Below, one piece after another: positions 1 through 11,500 of a stretch of DNA of 64,000 nucleotides. The first letter of the stretch is position 1. The number at the start of each line of letters is the position of its first letter. A model generated the notes under the pieces. That model saw nothing but the letters and a program-made list of their open reading frames with translations. It had not been told where the DNA came from and made no database searches. Origin of the DNA: Protonemura montana (taxonomy: Eukaryota > Arthropoda > Insecta > Plecoptera > Nemouridae); the NCBI GenBank assembly GCA_947568835.1, contig OX387603.1, positions 28,110,651 to 28,174,650 of the forward strand, read 5' to 3'. The translations under genes were made by a program, and so were the position numbers.

Positions 1-125
1 ACCAGCCACCGCTTAGCCTTGTCCCTTTGACACACTGTGTTGGCTGCTCCTGTCCAACAGCACCAAGGACCGGCCACCGCTTAGCCTTGTCACTTTGACA
101 CACTGTGTTGGCTGCTCCTGACCAA
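1..125. repeat. 69-bp tandem repeat at the window edge (about 1.8 copies)
   Basis: Two nearly identical segments follow one another, both containing CCACCGCTTAGCCTTGTC and ending in the same GTTGGCTGCTCCTG. The array probably continues left of the window. Confidence 0.8.
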
Positions 126-808
126 TGTCTTTCAGATTTAAGAGACGGTCGCCTTACAAATGTTTAATCCATGAAAGCTTCGTCTTTATTATTCCCTGAT
201 TCCGCTTTGCCTGCTAGCTACGCGTTCCCCTCACCCATTTAGAAACCCCCATTCGAAATCAATGGAAACAATTAGCGTAATTGCATTGCAATCAGTGCAC
301 TAGTAGTAAATCTAACCTTGATTGCGTTTCCTATTGATAACAAATGCACTTTCTTCAAAACTAGTAAAATTAATCGATGTGTTACCACGGTAAGCAGATG
401 CGAATAATTGACCTTTTCATAGCTACCTGTAGCAGCGGGGTCAGATCTGAACACAATAAAACCACTCGTAACTTCCCACCTGTGTAACCATGATTATAAC
501 CAAGACGATAGAAGAGATATTTGACAGACCGGACCCGACCCGACCCGACTTTCGGGCAATGAAGTCGGCCCTTTTTGAAGTCGGGTCGGGTCGGGTCGGG
601 CCTGATGTCTCTTTAGGGGTTCACTTGCCGACTCCACGTTCTAAGAAACAGTTTAAGGTTGGGCCTCAAAGATTGGTTGGGCCTAGATTAGCTATACTTT
701 GGATGACGATTCATTTAGGCATAAACCCCAAGAAATGAGGTAACTTCCCCTGGAACCTGTCCCGTAATCGATATTCCACGTTAAACCTTACTTATTTTTG
801 TTATCAGC
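126..808. other. Intergenic; short inverted GGGTC runs at 528-602
   Basis: No gene is seen. Around 528-552 there is an (ACCCG)n run and around 583-601 its reverse complement (GGGTC)n, a small inverted pair resembling the ends of some hAT-type MITEs. The 82-codon open frame from 490 runs through this repeat and is not taken as a gene. Confidence 0.5.
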
Positions 809-2478
809 TTGGGCCCAACGTTCAGGCCCAACGTTCAGGCCCAACGTTCAGGCCCAACGTTCAGGCCCAACGTTCAGGCCCAACGTTCAGGCCCAACGTT
901 CAGACCCAACGTTCAGGCCCAACGTTCAGGGCCCAACGTTCAGGCCCAACGTTCAGGCCCAACGTTCAGGCCCAACGTTCAGGCCCAACGTTCAGACCCA
1001 ACGTTCAGGCCCAACGTTCAGGGCCCAACGTTCAGGGCCCAACGTTCAGGCCCAACGTTCAGACCCAACGTTCAGACCCAACGTTCAGACCCAACGTTCA
1101 GGCCCAACGTTCAGGCCCAACGTTCAGGCCCAACGTTCAGACCCAACGTTCAGACCCAACGTTCAGGCCCAACGTTCAGGCCCAACGTTCAGGCCCAACG
1201 TTCAGGCCCAACGTTCAGGCCCAACGTTCAGGCCCAACGTTCAGGCCCAACGTTCAGGCCCAACGTTCAGGCCCAACGTTCAGGGCCCAACGTTCAGGGC
1301 CCAACGTTCAGGCCCAACGTTCAGGCCCAACGTTCAGGCCCAACGTTCAGGCCCAACGTTCAGGCCCAACGTTCAGGGCCCAACGTTCAGGCCCAACGTT
1401 CAGACCCAACGTTCAGACCCAACGTTCAGGCCCAACGTTCAGGCCCAACGTTCAGGCCCAACGTTCAGACCCAACGTTCAGGCCCAACGTTCAGGGCCCA
1501 ACGTTCAGGGCCCAACGTTCAGGCCCAACGTTCAGACCCAACGTTCAGGGCCAACGTTCAGACCCAACGTTCAGGCCCAACGTTCAGGCCCAACGTTCAG
1601 ACCCAACGTTCAGGCCCAACGTTCAGGGCCAACGTTCAGGCCCAACGTTCAGGCCCAACGTTCAGGCCCAACGTTCAGGCCCAACGTTCAGGCCCAACGT
1701 TCAGACCCAACGTTTAGGGCCCAACGTTCAGGCCCAACGTTCAGGCCCAACGTTCAGGCCCAACGTTCAGACCCAACGTTCAGACCCAACGTTCAGGCCC
1801 AACTTTCAGGCCCAACGTTCAGACCCAACGTTCAGGCCCAACGTTCAGGCCCAACGTTCAGACCCAACGTTCAGGCCCAACGTTCAGACCCAACGTTCAG
1901 GCCCAACGTTCAGGGCCCAACGTTCAGGCCCAACGTTCAGGGCCCAACGTTCAGGCCCAACGTTCAGGCCCAACGTTCAGACCCAACGTTCAGGCCCAAC
2001 GTTCAGGCCCAACGTTCAGACCCAACGTTCAGGCCCAACGTTCAGGGCCCAACGTTCAGGCCCAACGTTCAGGCCCAACGTTCAGGCCCAACGTTCAGGC
2101 CCAACGTTCAGGCCCAACGTTCAGGGCCAACGTTCAGACCCAACGTTCAGGCCCAACGTTCAGGCCCAACGTTCAGGCCCAACGTTCAGACCCAACGTTC
2201 AGGCCCAACGTTCAGGCCCAACGTTCAGGCCCAACGTTCAGGCCCAACGTTCAGGCCCAACGTTCAGGCCCAACGTTCAGGGCCAACGTTCAGACCCAAC
2301 GTTCAGGCCCAACGTTCAGGCCCAACGTTCAGGCCCAACGTTCAGGCCCAACGTTCAGGCCCAACGTTCAGGCCCAACGTTCAGGCCCAACGTTCAGGCC
2401 CAACGTTCAGGCCCAACGTTCAGGCCCAACGTTCAGGCCCAACGTTCAGGCCCAACGTTCAGGCCCAACGTTCAGGGC
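809..2478. repeat. 13-bp minisatellite, about 125 copies, unit CCCAACGTTCAGG
   Basis: Nearly uninterrupted copies of CCCAACGTTCAGG, with G/A variation at the last positions (CAGG or CAGA) and occasional one-base length changes (CAGGG). Each unit contains the palindrome AACGTT. Because 13 is not a multiple of 3 and the unit lacks stops, long open frames arise automatically (repeating QRSGPTFRPNVQA); they are not genes. Confidence 0.95.
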
Positions 2479-5245
2479 CCGATTTGAAATCACGTCTCTG
2501 TGGTGACCGGGTTTTATTGATCTAGAAAGTGCGAAGTCTCCACAAATAATGTATTTTCTATTATTTTCGTTTCGATTTGTTCGGCCCAGTGGCGTTGCAC
2601 GCTACCATTCAATCCACGCCTTATCACAGGATAACAGTTGTGTGTTCCCGAACTTCGTGCGGACAAAGTGTAGCAAATGATGACCTAGTTTTTTAAAAGG
2701 TGATTTTATTTAAAATTTTCTTTTCGCCCATGGATAAGATTTCTGGGAGAAGCGATGACACTGTTTTGGTGAGAACGTAAAGACAAAGACGAGGGAAGAT
2801 AGTTTCATGGACGCCGTTAGAATGTTTGGGGGTGTGAAGTACCGAGCAGAATTTAGCCAAGCGGCAATATGTGATTCAAACCAAGACAGCTTTGTAATTA
2901 CCTTCTCCAACAGAACATTAAAAACACTTCCTGAGAGGGTAGATACACTTCCTGTCAAACGTTCAGCCACAGTTTCAAATAAATTATATTCTAGAAATTC
3001 TATAACAATACTGGCACAAAATAAAAATCTGTATGATGGTTTTTAGACTCATGTCTACTTGATTTATCCTTAGCACAAGTTTTAACAAACACTATTTATG
3101 TGACAAAATCCATTTCAACCCATTTGAAATTGATAGCCGTAACTCACGGAATCACGTGCTGGCAACAGTTTAAACAAGTTTATAAATCGATTACATTTTT
3201 CATCAATTAATTAAAACGGGTGGAAAATATTGGCACATAACTTGATTGTGCCAAATTATATTTCTTATTCTTCCATACTTCTCTGTCAGATTCAGCTTGA
3301 AAATACTCTAAATAGGAAACCGTACTGAACCGACCTGTACTTGAAATATCTATGAAATTCTTTATAAGACAATCATTCCTTGTTCTTCCCTTGGTTAGAG
3401 GTGATTCAGTAGAACACACAGATCCACAGCTCTGCACATATATCTGCTATGTGATAAGCTAGTAGTAAGTACCCCACCTCAGTACCCCACCTCGTTGTTG
3501 ATTGGTCTGAGCAGCCAAACTACACATGTCTTCCTTCCTTCCCGTCAATATTTCCACCTGCTGACTTCAAAGTTTCAGCAAAGTTAAGCAACACTCGATG
3601 AAGACAGTTGTCGGAAGGGTGACCACAAAACTAACAGATGCAACGTGCTGTGATTGGTTAGTGATAATTAGCATCACATTATGGATCCAGTGGAACTTTA
3701 CTGATGACGTAGGCGGATATATGACGGATATATGACGGATAATGCACAATAGCATAGTCTAGCCTAAACGGGACGACAGGAAATACCCGGTACCGGTACC
3801 AAGAAGCCGGTACTACTCGAGTGATATGATTCATCCACAGACCCTTGCTGTCGAGAGATTGAAAAGAAGGATGAGTTGAGCTACTCAAGAAAAGCGTCTA
3901 AGAATTCCATAATTTCATCAGGAATCATAATTGTCATCTTTACTTTCCCTTAATAAGCAACCTCATAGAATCAGTACCACTAAATATTGCAGCTCAACAA
4001 TTCATCTACTCGATCGCAATGCAATTAGGATCGCCCTGTTACATTTCCTGACCGAACCAAGACGTCGAGTACATGAACATTACAACGCGTTAATTGCGTC
4101 AAACGAGCTCCTTTTAATCGAGATGTTTACAAAGTTAAACTTTAATGACCTACGGTTTAGTAAACTTTGACATATCCTCGATGATAAGGGACAAACAAAT
4201 CGGGAACCAGGCACCCGTATTGATTCAGCATATCCACAGTAGCAACCAGCAAACAGTCATCTCCTGACTCCCTTTGTTCGGCGGGATAATGTAGAACACA
4301 TATCAAGGAAGCTACAGTTGTCTCCTATACACATACTGAAATAGGCACACTACGTGTTTACTACACTTTTCTGTGATAAAAGTAGTAATAAAGCGATCAT
4401 TCAGAATTATCCGATTCTGCATCACAGATATGAGATTCGTTATCGCTATAGCTGGACGATATGTAATGTCACTCTGCTATCTCTCATCCGATCTTTGCTT
4501 GCTACAATCGATGACTAAACCAAGTCTAAACCTGCCTGCGAACTGTAAATGCTAATGTCAACTGTCACAGAGATGACACCTTTATTTAATAAATGTATGC
4601 ATGCGTACCTATTCACACAATTTACTTTAAAATTTTGCGAAGATTAATTTTCTGAAACACTCGTTAAAAAAACAAAAACATGGGGGATTTCATCGGAATT
4701 TTAGAGTAACGAATAGGCAACATGTGTTCCAAACATGCAAAACCATGCTTTATGTTTGCCCTCGAGTTTTCCCGATTTTTGTTTTAAAAAAGCAAGACCA
4801 CTAACAAAACTCACAGTGGATGTAGTGGATGTACTTCTTGGCCGTGCGATCACTTCCGTTCTGTCAGACTAGTTGAAAAGCGGCAAGGAACTGTCACTGG
4901 CGTTATAAAAGAATATTAATAAAACCTTGCATATGGAGCACGCCCTTCCCCTTTGGCTTTTGAAAGGTAACTAACAGCTCTGCTAACAGACTACGGCTCA
5001 CAGCTGGGGAAGGCGGCAGCCGGGCATGCTCGAAGGGATCTGCGGTAGTAGCGCCAATCCATATGTGGGAGAAACTTGAAGTTCAGTAGTGTTTGCGAGG
5101 AAGTTGAATACATAGCGACGTGAATATTTGTAGGTTATGAAGAGTAACAAGTGGTGTAATTGAACATTCAATACCGCAATTAGAGCAAATATCGCGATAT
5201 ATTTATGTATAAGTGAAGACTAAGTGTTGAATTGATTGGTTCAGC
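2479..5245. other. Intergenic and presumed 5' flank of RCC1L
   Basis: No recognisable gene. At about 3035-3125 lies a degraded half copy of the foldback element found at 7.03-7.40 kb (shared text TTTTTAGACTCATGTCT and AGTTTTAACAAA). Open frames at 2710-3046 and 3207-3437 match nothing I know. The last few hundred bases before 5246 must hold the RCC1L promoter, but no clear core element can be fixed. Confidence 0.5.
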
Positions 5246-5599
5246 ATGTTAAATACACTGAAATGTCTCTGTAAGTGTAATAAATATTCAATTTGTTTCG
5301 AGTCGCGACTGTCAACTTCAGCAGTTCACTGGAAACAAAAATACAAATATCCACGCGAGGAGAAAGATTTAGAAGAAGTTCGCTACCCCATATCGAGTGA
5401 GAGCGATAGACGTGTTTACGCTTGGGGGTTGGCTGATCACGGAGCGTTGGGAAACACTCGTCACAAGGATCAAGTCAAAGTACAAGCTTATAACCATAAA
5501 CCGTTTCGGCTTCATTTTGCTGAGCAGCGAAGGATCAAGGATGTTGCCTGTGGCTACGGGTTCACTGTGTTTGCTGTAGATACCAAAGAATCTCGCAAG
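5246..5599 (+). CDS. RCC1L: RCC1L exon 1
   Basis: Starts at the ATG before LNTLKCLCK and ends in AAG with donor GTAAAT (phase 0). Encodes the presequence and the first RCC1 blade (VYAWGLADHGALG near residue 55). The frame runs on into the intron for 22 codons after the donor, which should not be included. Confidence 0.9.
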
Positions 5600-8500
5600 G
5601 TAAATTTTAACTCTTTTAATGTTGTTAGATTCACAGCCTTTCTTTCTTTTACTTCTTTGACCTAGGTACTTACCTATGCCTAGATCAGAGGTAGATTTCT
5701 TGCAGTATTTCTAATGGCTTTTATGCATCAGTTATAGAGCGATAATAAACTCAAAAACCAGAAATGAATGTGCATTTACTTCTTGCCCTGAGGTGTATGG
5801 CTGTGGAATCAATACAGACTCACAACTAGGATACCAAGCGGCTGCGCTTGACCATCCCATGGACTTGCTTCTGTCCCCGGCTCCAATCGAACTACCCCTA
5901 AGTTCTGAAAGCAACATAGTTGGACTTGCCGCAGGCAGGGCACATTTGGCAGTTGTTACTGATGTTGACGGCGTGATGTTGCTGGGAAACAACGCTTATG
6001 GACAGTGTGGTCGAAGAGTGGTCAATTTGGAAAAGTACTCTGGTGAGTAGGTTTGCAGAACAAGGTGTTTTCAACCCAGGTAAGTACTAAAAAAACCAAG
6101 TCTGGTGCTTTGGGCATCAAAGTAATCTCAAATTTCATCTCAAATTAAGTTTTTAAGACCCAAGTCTACTATATATCTAGCCTTTGCTCTTTTTTATTTC
6201 TAAAAAAAAACACGGAATTTCCAAATTAAGTTTTGAATGTTAATTTCTTTAACACTTTCCAATCACTTGCAGTGAAATACTGATGATTCCTTTAATTAGC
6301 AAAGGAGTGTTTTACATTTGCCGATTTGAACCGCCCACCCCTGATGCCAGTGCATTTGGTTCTGCAGGTAGCCACATGGTGAATGTGGTGCCATCTCTTG
6401 AGGGCAAGCGTGTGGTTTCTGCATGCTGCGGCCAGGACCATACAATGCTGGTAACGGAGGACGGCGTTGTCTACACGTGTGGTTGGGCAGCCGATGGCCA
6501 GACCGGTCGCGGGACGTTCGACTCAGACTACCAGCTCCGATCCGTGCAGGTGCGCTGAAATAGAAAGTCCATGTCATTGTTTGAGGTTAGCCATGAGTTC
6601 CACCTGCTGCAATCATTTTGTGGCGAGTTAGAGAAGTAAGGTGGAAATTAAGTCGTAGTAGAAATCAAATTCACAAACTAGCATCGGAAATAGGTTATTC
6701 GATATAATTTATTTTTAACAGTCACTTGTAGGTTATGTCTTGAGCGTATTACCTCTGAACTAGGTGTACATTGACTTTTTAAAGATTCTTGCATTTCTCT
6801 CTGCCAGAGACCTACAGCAAAGGTTCTGTTCATAGAAGGTGAATATTCTTGCATTTATGTTTTGACAAGTTTTTTGAGAGTGAATTTCGCAAAATGATGA
6901 AACGATCGGCGCTCCTCTAAACATTGATATTCAAACAAGTTAAAGCACTTTATAAAGATAGGAAATGTTGCTAATTGTGTTGAGCTGAATGTTCATGATT
7001 GTTTTTAGACTCATGTCTTCTTGATCTAAACTTAGCACTAGTTTTAACAAAAACTATTTCAACTGGGTTTTGAATGCTAAGTGAAGGACAACTAATTTTC
7101 CCAACGTTTCGTAACTTGTACCTGTTACTTCTTCAGGGGTAAGAGCAGTCCTGACAATTTTCCAATAACAAAAGAACCACATAAAATTATAACAATTACC
7201 AAGTTCAGTAGGTTCATAGTTGTATGTAGGATGCTTGAACTTGGTAATTGTTATAATTTTGTGTGGTTCTTTTGTTATCGGAAAATTGTCAGGACTGCTC
7301 TTACCCTTGATAAAGTAACAGGTACAAGTTACGAAACGTTGGGAAATTCAGTTGTTCTTCACTTAGCTTTCAAAACCCAGTTGAAATAGTTTTTGTTAAA
7401 ACTGTTAGTGCACTTTACATAGCAAAGAGTGACTTCATGAAGTGTAACTGTGTCTGTGTTTTCAGGGCGATGTCGTCGGTGAACGAGTGGTGAAGCTGAG
7501 CTGCGCCGCCGACTGCGTGCTTGCGCTAACAGAGTCGGGTCAAGTCTTCGGTTGGGGCAACTCAGAGTACAGTCAACTGCCCACCACTGGAGATTCTCAG
7601 CAGGTCAGGCCAACCAATGATTCCACAATAAATAAAATTAATTTTATTTTTTATTATTATCAACACTATAACTAAAATTGATGCCTAAACGGGAACTCAA
7701 ACCCTGATCTCCACCTGTCGCGGGTGTTGCTCTAACCAATTGAGCTACTTGGACCCCAATCTCCACCTGTCGCGGGTGTTGCTCTAACCAATTGAGCTAC
7801 TTGGACCCCGATCTCCACCTGTCGCGGGTGTTGCTCTAACCAATTGAGCTACTCAAACCCCGATCTCCACCTGTAGCGGGTGTTGCTCTAATCAATTGAG
7901 CTACTTGGACACCGATCTCCACCTGTCACGGGTGTTGTTCTAACCAATTGAGCTACTTGGACCCCAATCTCCACCTGTCACGGGTGTTGCTCTAACCAAT
8001 TGAGCTACTTGGACCCCGATCTCCACCTGTCACGGGTGTTGCTCTAACCAATTGAGCTACTTGGACCCCGATCTCCACCTGTCGCAGGTGTTGCTCTAAC
8101 CCATTGAGCTACTTGGACCCCGATCTCCACCTGTCACGGGTGTTGCTCTAACCAATTGAGCTACTTGGACCCCGATCTCCACCTGTCACGGGTGTTGCTC
8201 TAACCAATTGAGCTACTTGGACACTGGCTTTTTGAGACTATTCTAGTGTATTTGATGATTATTGTTATAAAAAAATAATATATAAATATTTTCATTTAGT
8301 GTGTTGCAGTGTTGATAATAATAAAATACCCTACGCATTGCAAGCGTTTGCAATTTCAATCAGATTTCATCTAAAGTTAATCTTATTCGACATTTATGAT
8401 TGCATGATGTTTATGTTGTCAGTGCAAAAAGGGAGTAAGTTATGCGCACACAGAGCTCGGAGCAAACAGGAAAGTATGACAGCAACATTTCAAAAACCAC

Positions 8501-11500
8501 ATCTAGCAATCTGCAGCAATAACATCCACAATCCCACTTTTCAAGCACGCTTTACAAATCAAAAGCTCGGTGATGTTCGATGAAATCTCATTTAAAATGC
8601 AAACGCTTGCAATGCACGGGGTTATTTATTACAAGGAACACTAGAAACATTTCAAAAATTGATGCCCTTGTTCTACTCCTTGGAGATCCGTCATTTTCGT
8701 CTAATAAACTAAAATATTCTCAAAAAGCCAGTGTTCAAGTAGCTGAATTGGTTAGAGCAACACCCGCGACAGGTGAAGATCGGGGTCCAAGTAGCTCAAT
8801 TGGTTAAAGCAACACCCGTGACAGGTGAAGATCGGGGTCCAAGTAGCTCAATTGGTTAGAGCAACACCCGTGACAGATGGAGATCGGGATCCAAGTAGCT
8901 CAATTGGTTAGAGCAACACCCGCGACAGATGGATATCGGGGTCCAAGTAGCTCAATTGGTTAGAGCAACACCCGCGACAGGTAGAGATCGGGGTCCAAGT
9001 AGCTCAATTGGTTAGAGCAACACCCGCGACAGGTGGAGATCGGGGTCCAAGTAGCTCAATTGGTTAGAGCAACACCCGCGACAGATGGATATCGGGGTCC
9101 AAGTAGCTCAATTGGTTAGAGCAACACCCGCGACAGGTAGAGATCGGGGTCCAAGTAGCTCAATTGGTTAGAGCAACACCCGCGACAGGTGGAGATCGGG
9201 GTCCAAGTAGCTCAATTGGTTAGAGCAACACCCGCGACAGGTAGATATCGGGGTCCAAGTAGCTCAATTGGTTAGAGCAACACCCGCGACAGGTAGAGAT
9301 CGGGGTCCAAGTAGCTCAATTGGTTAGAGCAACACCCGCGACAGGTGGAGATCGGGGTCCAAGTAGCTCAATTGGTTAGAGCAACACCCGCGACAGGTGG
9401 AGATCGGGGTCCAAGTAGCTCAATTGGTTAGAGCAACACCCGCGACAGGTGGAGATCGGGGTCCAAGTAGCTCAATTGGTTAGAGCAACACCCGCGACAG
9501 ATGGAGATCGGGATCCAAGTAACTCAATTGGTTAGAGCAACACCCGCGACAGGTGGAGATCGGGGTCCAAGTAGCTCAATTGGTTAGAGCAACACCCGCG
9601 ACAGATGGAGATCGGGGTCCAAGTAGCTCAATTGGTTAGAGCAACACCCGTGACAGGTGGAGATCGGGGTCCAAGTAGCTCAATTGGTTAGAGCAACACC
9701 CGCGACAGATGGAGATCGGGGTCCAAGTAGCTCAATTGGTTAGAGCAACACCCGCGACAGGTAGAGATCGGGGTCCAAGTAGCTCAATTGGTTAGAGCAA
9801 CACCCGCGACAGGTAGAGATCGGGGTCCAAGTAGCTCAATTGGTTAGAGCAACACCCGCGACAGGTGGAGATCGGGGTCCAAGTAGCTCAATTGGTTAGA
9901 GCAACACCCGCGACAGGTGGAGATCGGGGTCCAAGTAGCTCAATTGGTTAGAGCAACACCCGCGACATGTGGAGATCGGGGTCCAAGTAGCTCAATTGGT
10001 TAGAGCAACACCCGCGACAGGTTGAAATTTAGACTCCGGTTAAAAGAAAATCAAAGACGGAACAATCAAAAAGACAAGTCCTGTTAATAACGTAGCTAAC
10101 TTCAAATAACTTGGCTAATTTCATTGCATAACTTCACTGTATTACTAAATTTAATTTAATGTAACACTAACCGTACACCATACAACTGGCGATCATGATT
10201 TAACAGAAATGTACTTTCCTATTACTCTAAGAACTTGCATGAGAACATGTACCATGGCTAAGTATGAGAATAAATTAATAATAATAATAATAAAATAGAG
10301 GTGATGTTAACAAAATTTAAAGTGTTTAACTTGACATCAAAATCTATGATCTAACCTGTCGTTGTCCAGGTTTGTGAGTCGCGGCACTTGTCGCACCTGA
10401 ACGGTCTCGGTCGTATCGTCGACGTTGCTGCCGGCGGAAGCTCGTGTGCGGTGCTCACGGAGGACGGCGGCGTGCACGTCTGGGGCTTCGGAATCCTCGG
10501 CAAGGGCCCGGCACTAGAGCGCAGCACTGAGCCCCAACTCATCCCACCCACGCTGCTCGGCACCACACAGTTCAGTCCAGACGTGAGTAACGGAAGGAAA
10601 ACCAGACGCAACTGCGGAGATCCAGGGTTCGAGTCCCCGAAAGTAACGAAATCATTGAGGGGAGGCTTACAAGAGGTATTCTGAAACCAGATGTTGGTAG
10701 AACCGTTGAGTGTGCAGGTTCTAGGTAGAGACAGAAAGTTAATGTTAAACCGTTGAGTGTGCAGGTTCTAGGTAGAGACAGAACGTTAATGTTAAACCGT
10801 TGAGTGTGTAGGTTCTAGGTAGAGACAGAACGTTAATGTAAAACCGTTGAGTGTGCAGGTTCTAGGTAGAGACAGAACGTTAATGTTAAACCGTTGAGTG
10901 TGCAGTTTCTAGGTAGAGACAGAACGTTAATGTTAAACCTTTGAGTGCAGGTTCTAGGTAGAGACAGAATGTTAATGTTAAACCGTTGAGTGTGCAGGTT
11001 CTAGGTAGAGACAGAACGTTAATGTTAAACCGTTGAGTGTGCAGGTTCTAGGTAGAGACAGAACGTTAATGTTAAACCGTTGAGTGTGCAGGTTCTAGGT
11101 AGAGGCAGAACGTTAATGTTAAACCGTTGAGTGTGCAGGTTCTTGGTAGAGACAGAACGTTGATGTTAAACCGTTGAGTGTGCAGGTTCTAGGTGGAGAC
11201 AGAACGTTAATGTTAGACCGTTGAGTGTGCAGGTTCTAGGTAGAGACAGAACGTTAATGTTAAACCGTTGAAGGTGCAGGTTCTAGGTAGAGGCAGAATG
11301 TTAATGTTAAACCGTTGAGTGTGCAGGTTCTAGGTAGAGACAGAACGTTAATGTTAAACTGTTGAGTGTGCAGGTTCTAGGTAGAGACAGAACGTTAATG
11401 TTAAACCGTTGAGTGTGCAGGTTCTAGGTAGAGACAGAACGGTAATGTTAAACCGTTGAGTGTGCAGGTTCTAGGTAGAGACAGAACGTTAATGTTAAAC

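Noticed and set aside
798-2525. 575-codon and 302-codon open frames
   Set aside because: Both are translations of the 13-bp array; a stop-free unit of 13 bp is open in all registers on that strand.
7680-10030. Tandem tRNA gene cluster
   Set aside because: Each 52-bp unit has a box A but no acceptor stem, no complete T arm and no usable anticodon arm; it is a SINE-head repeat.
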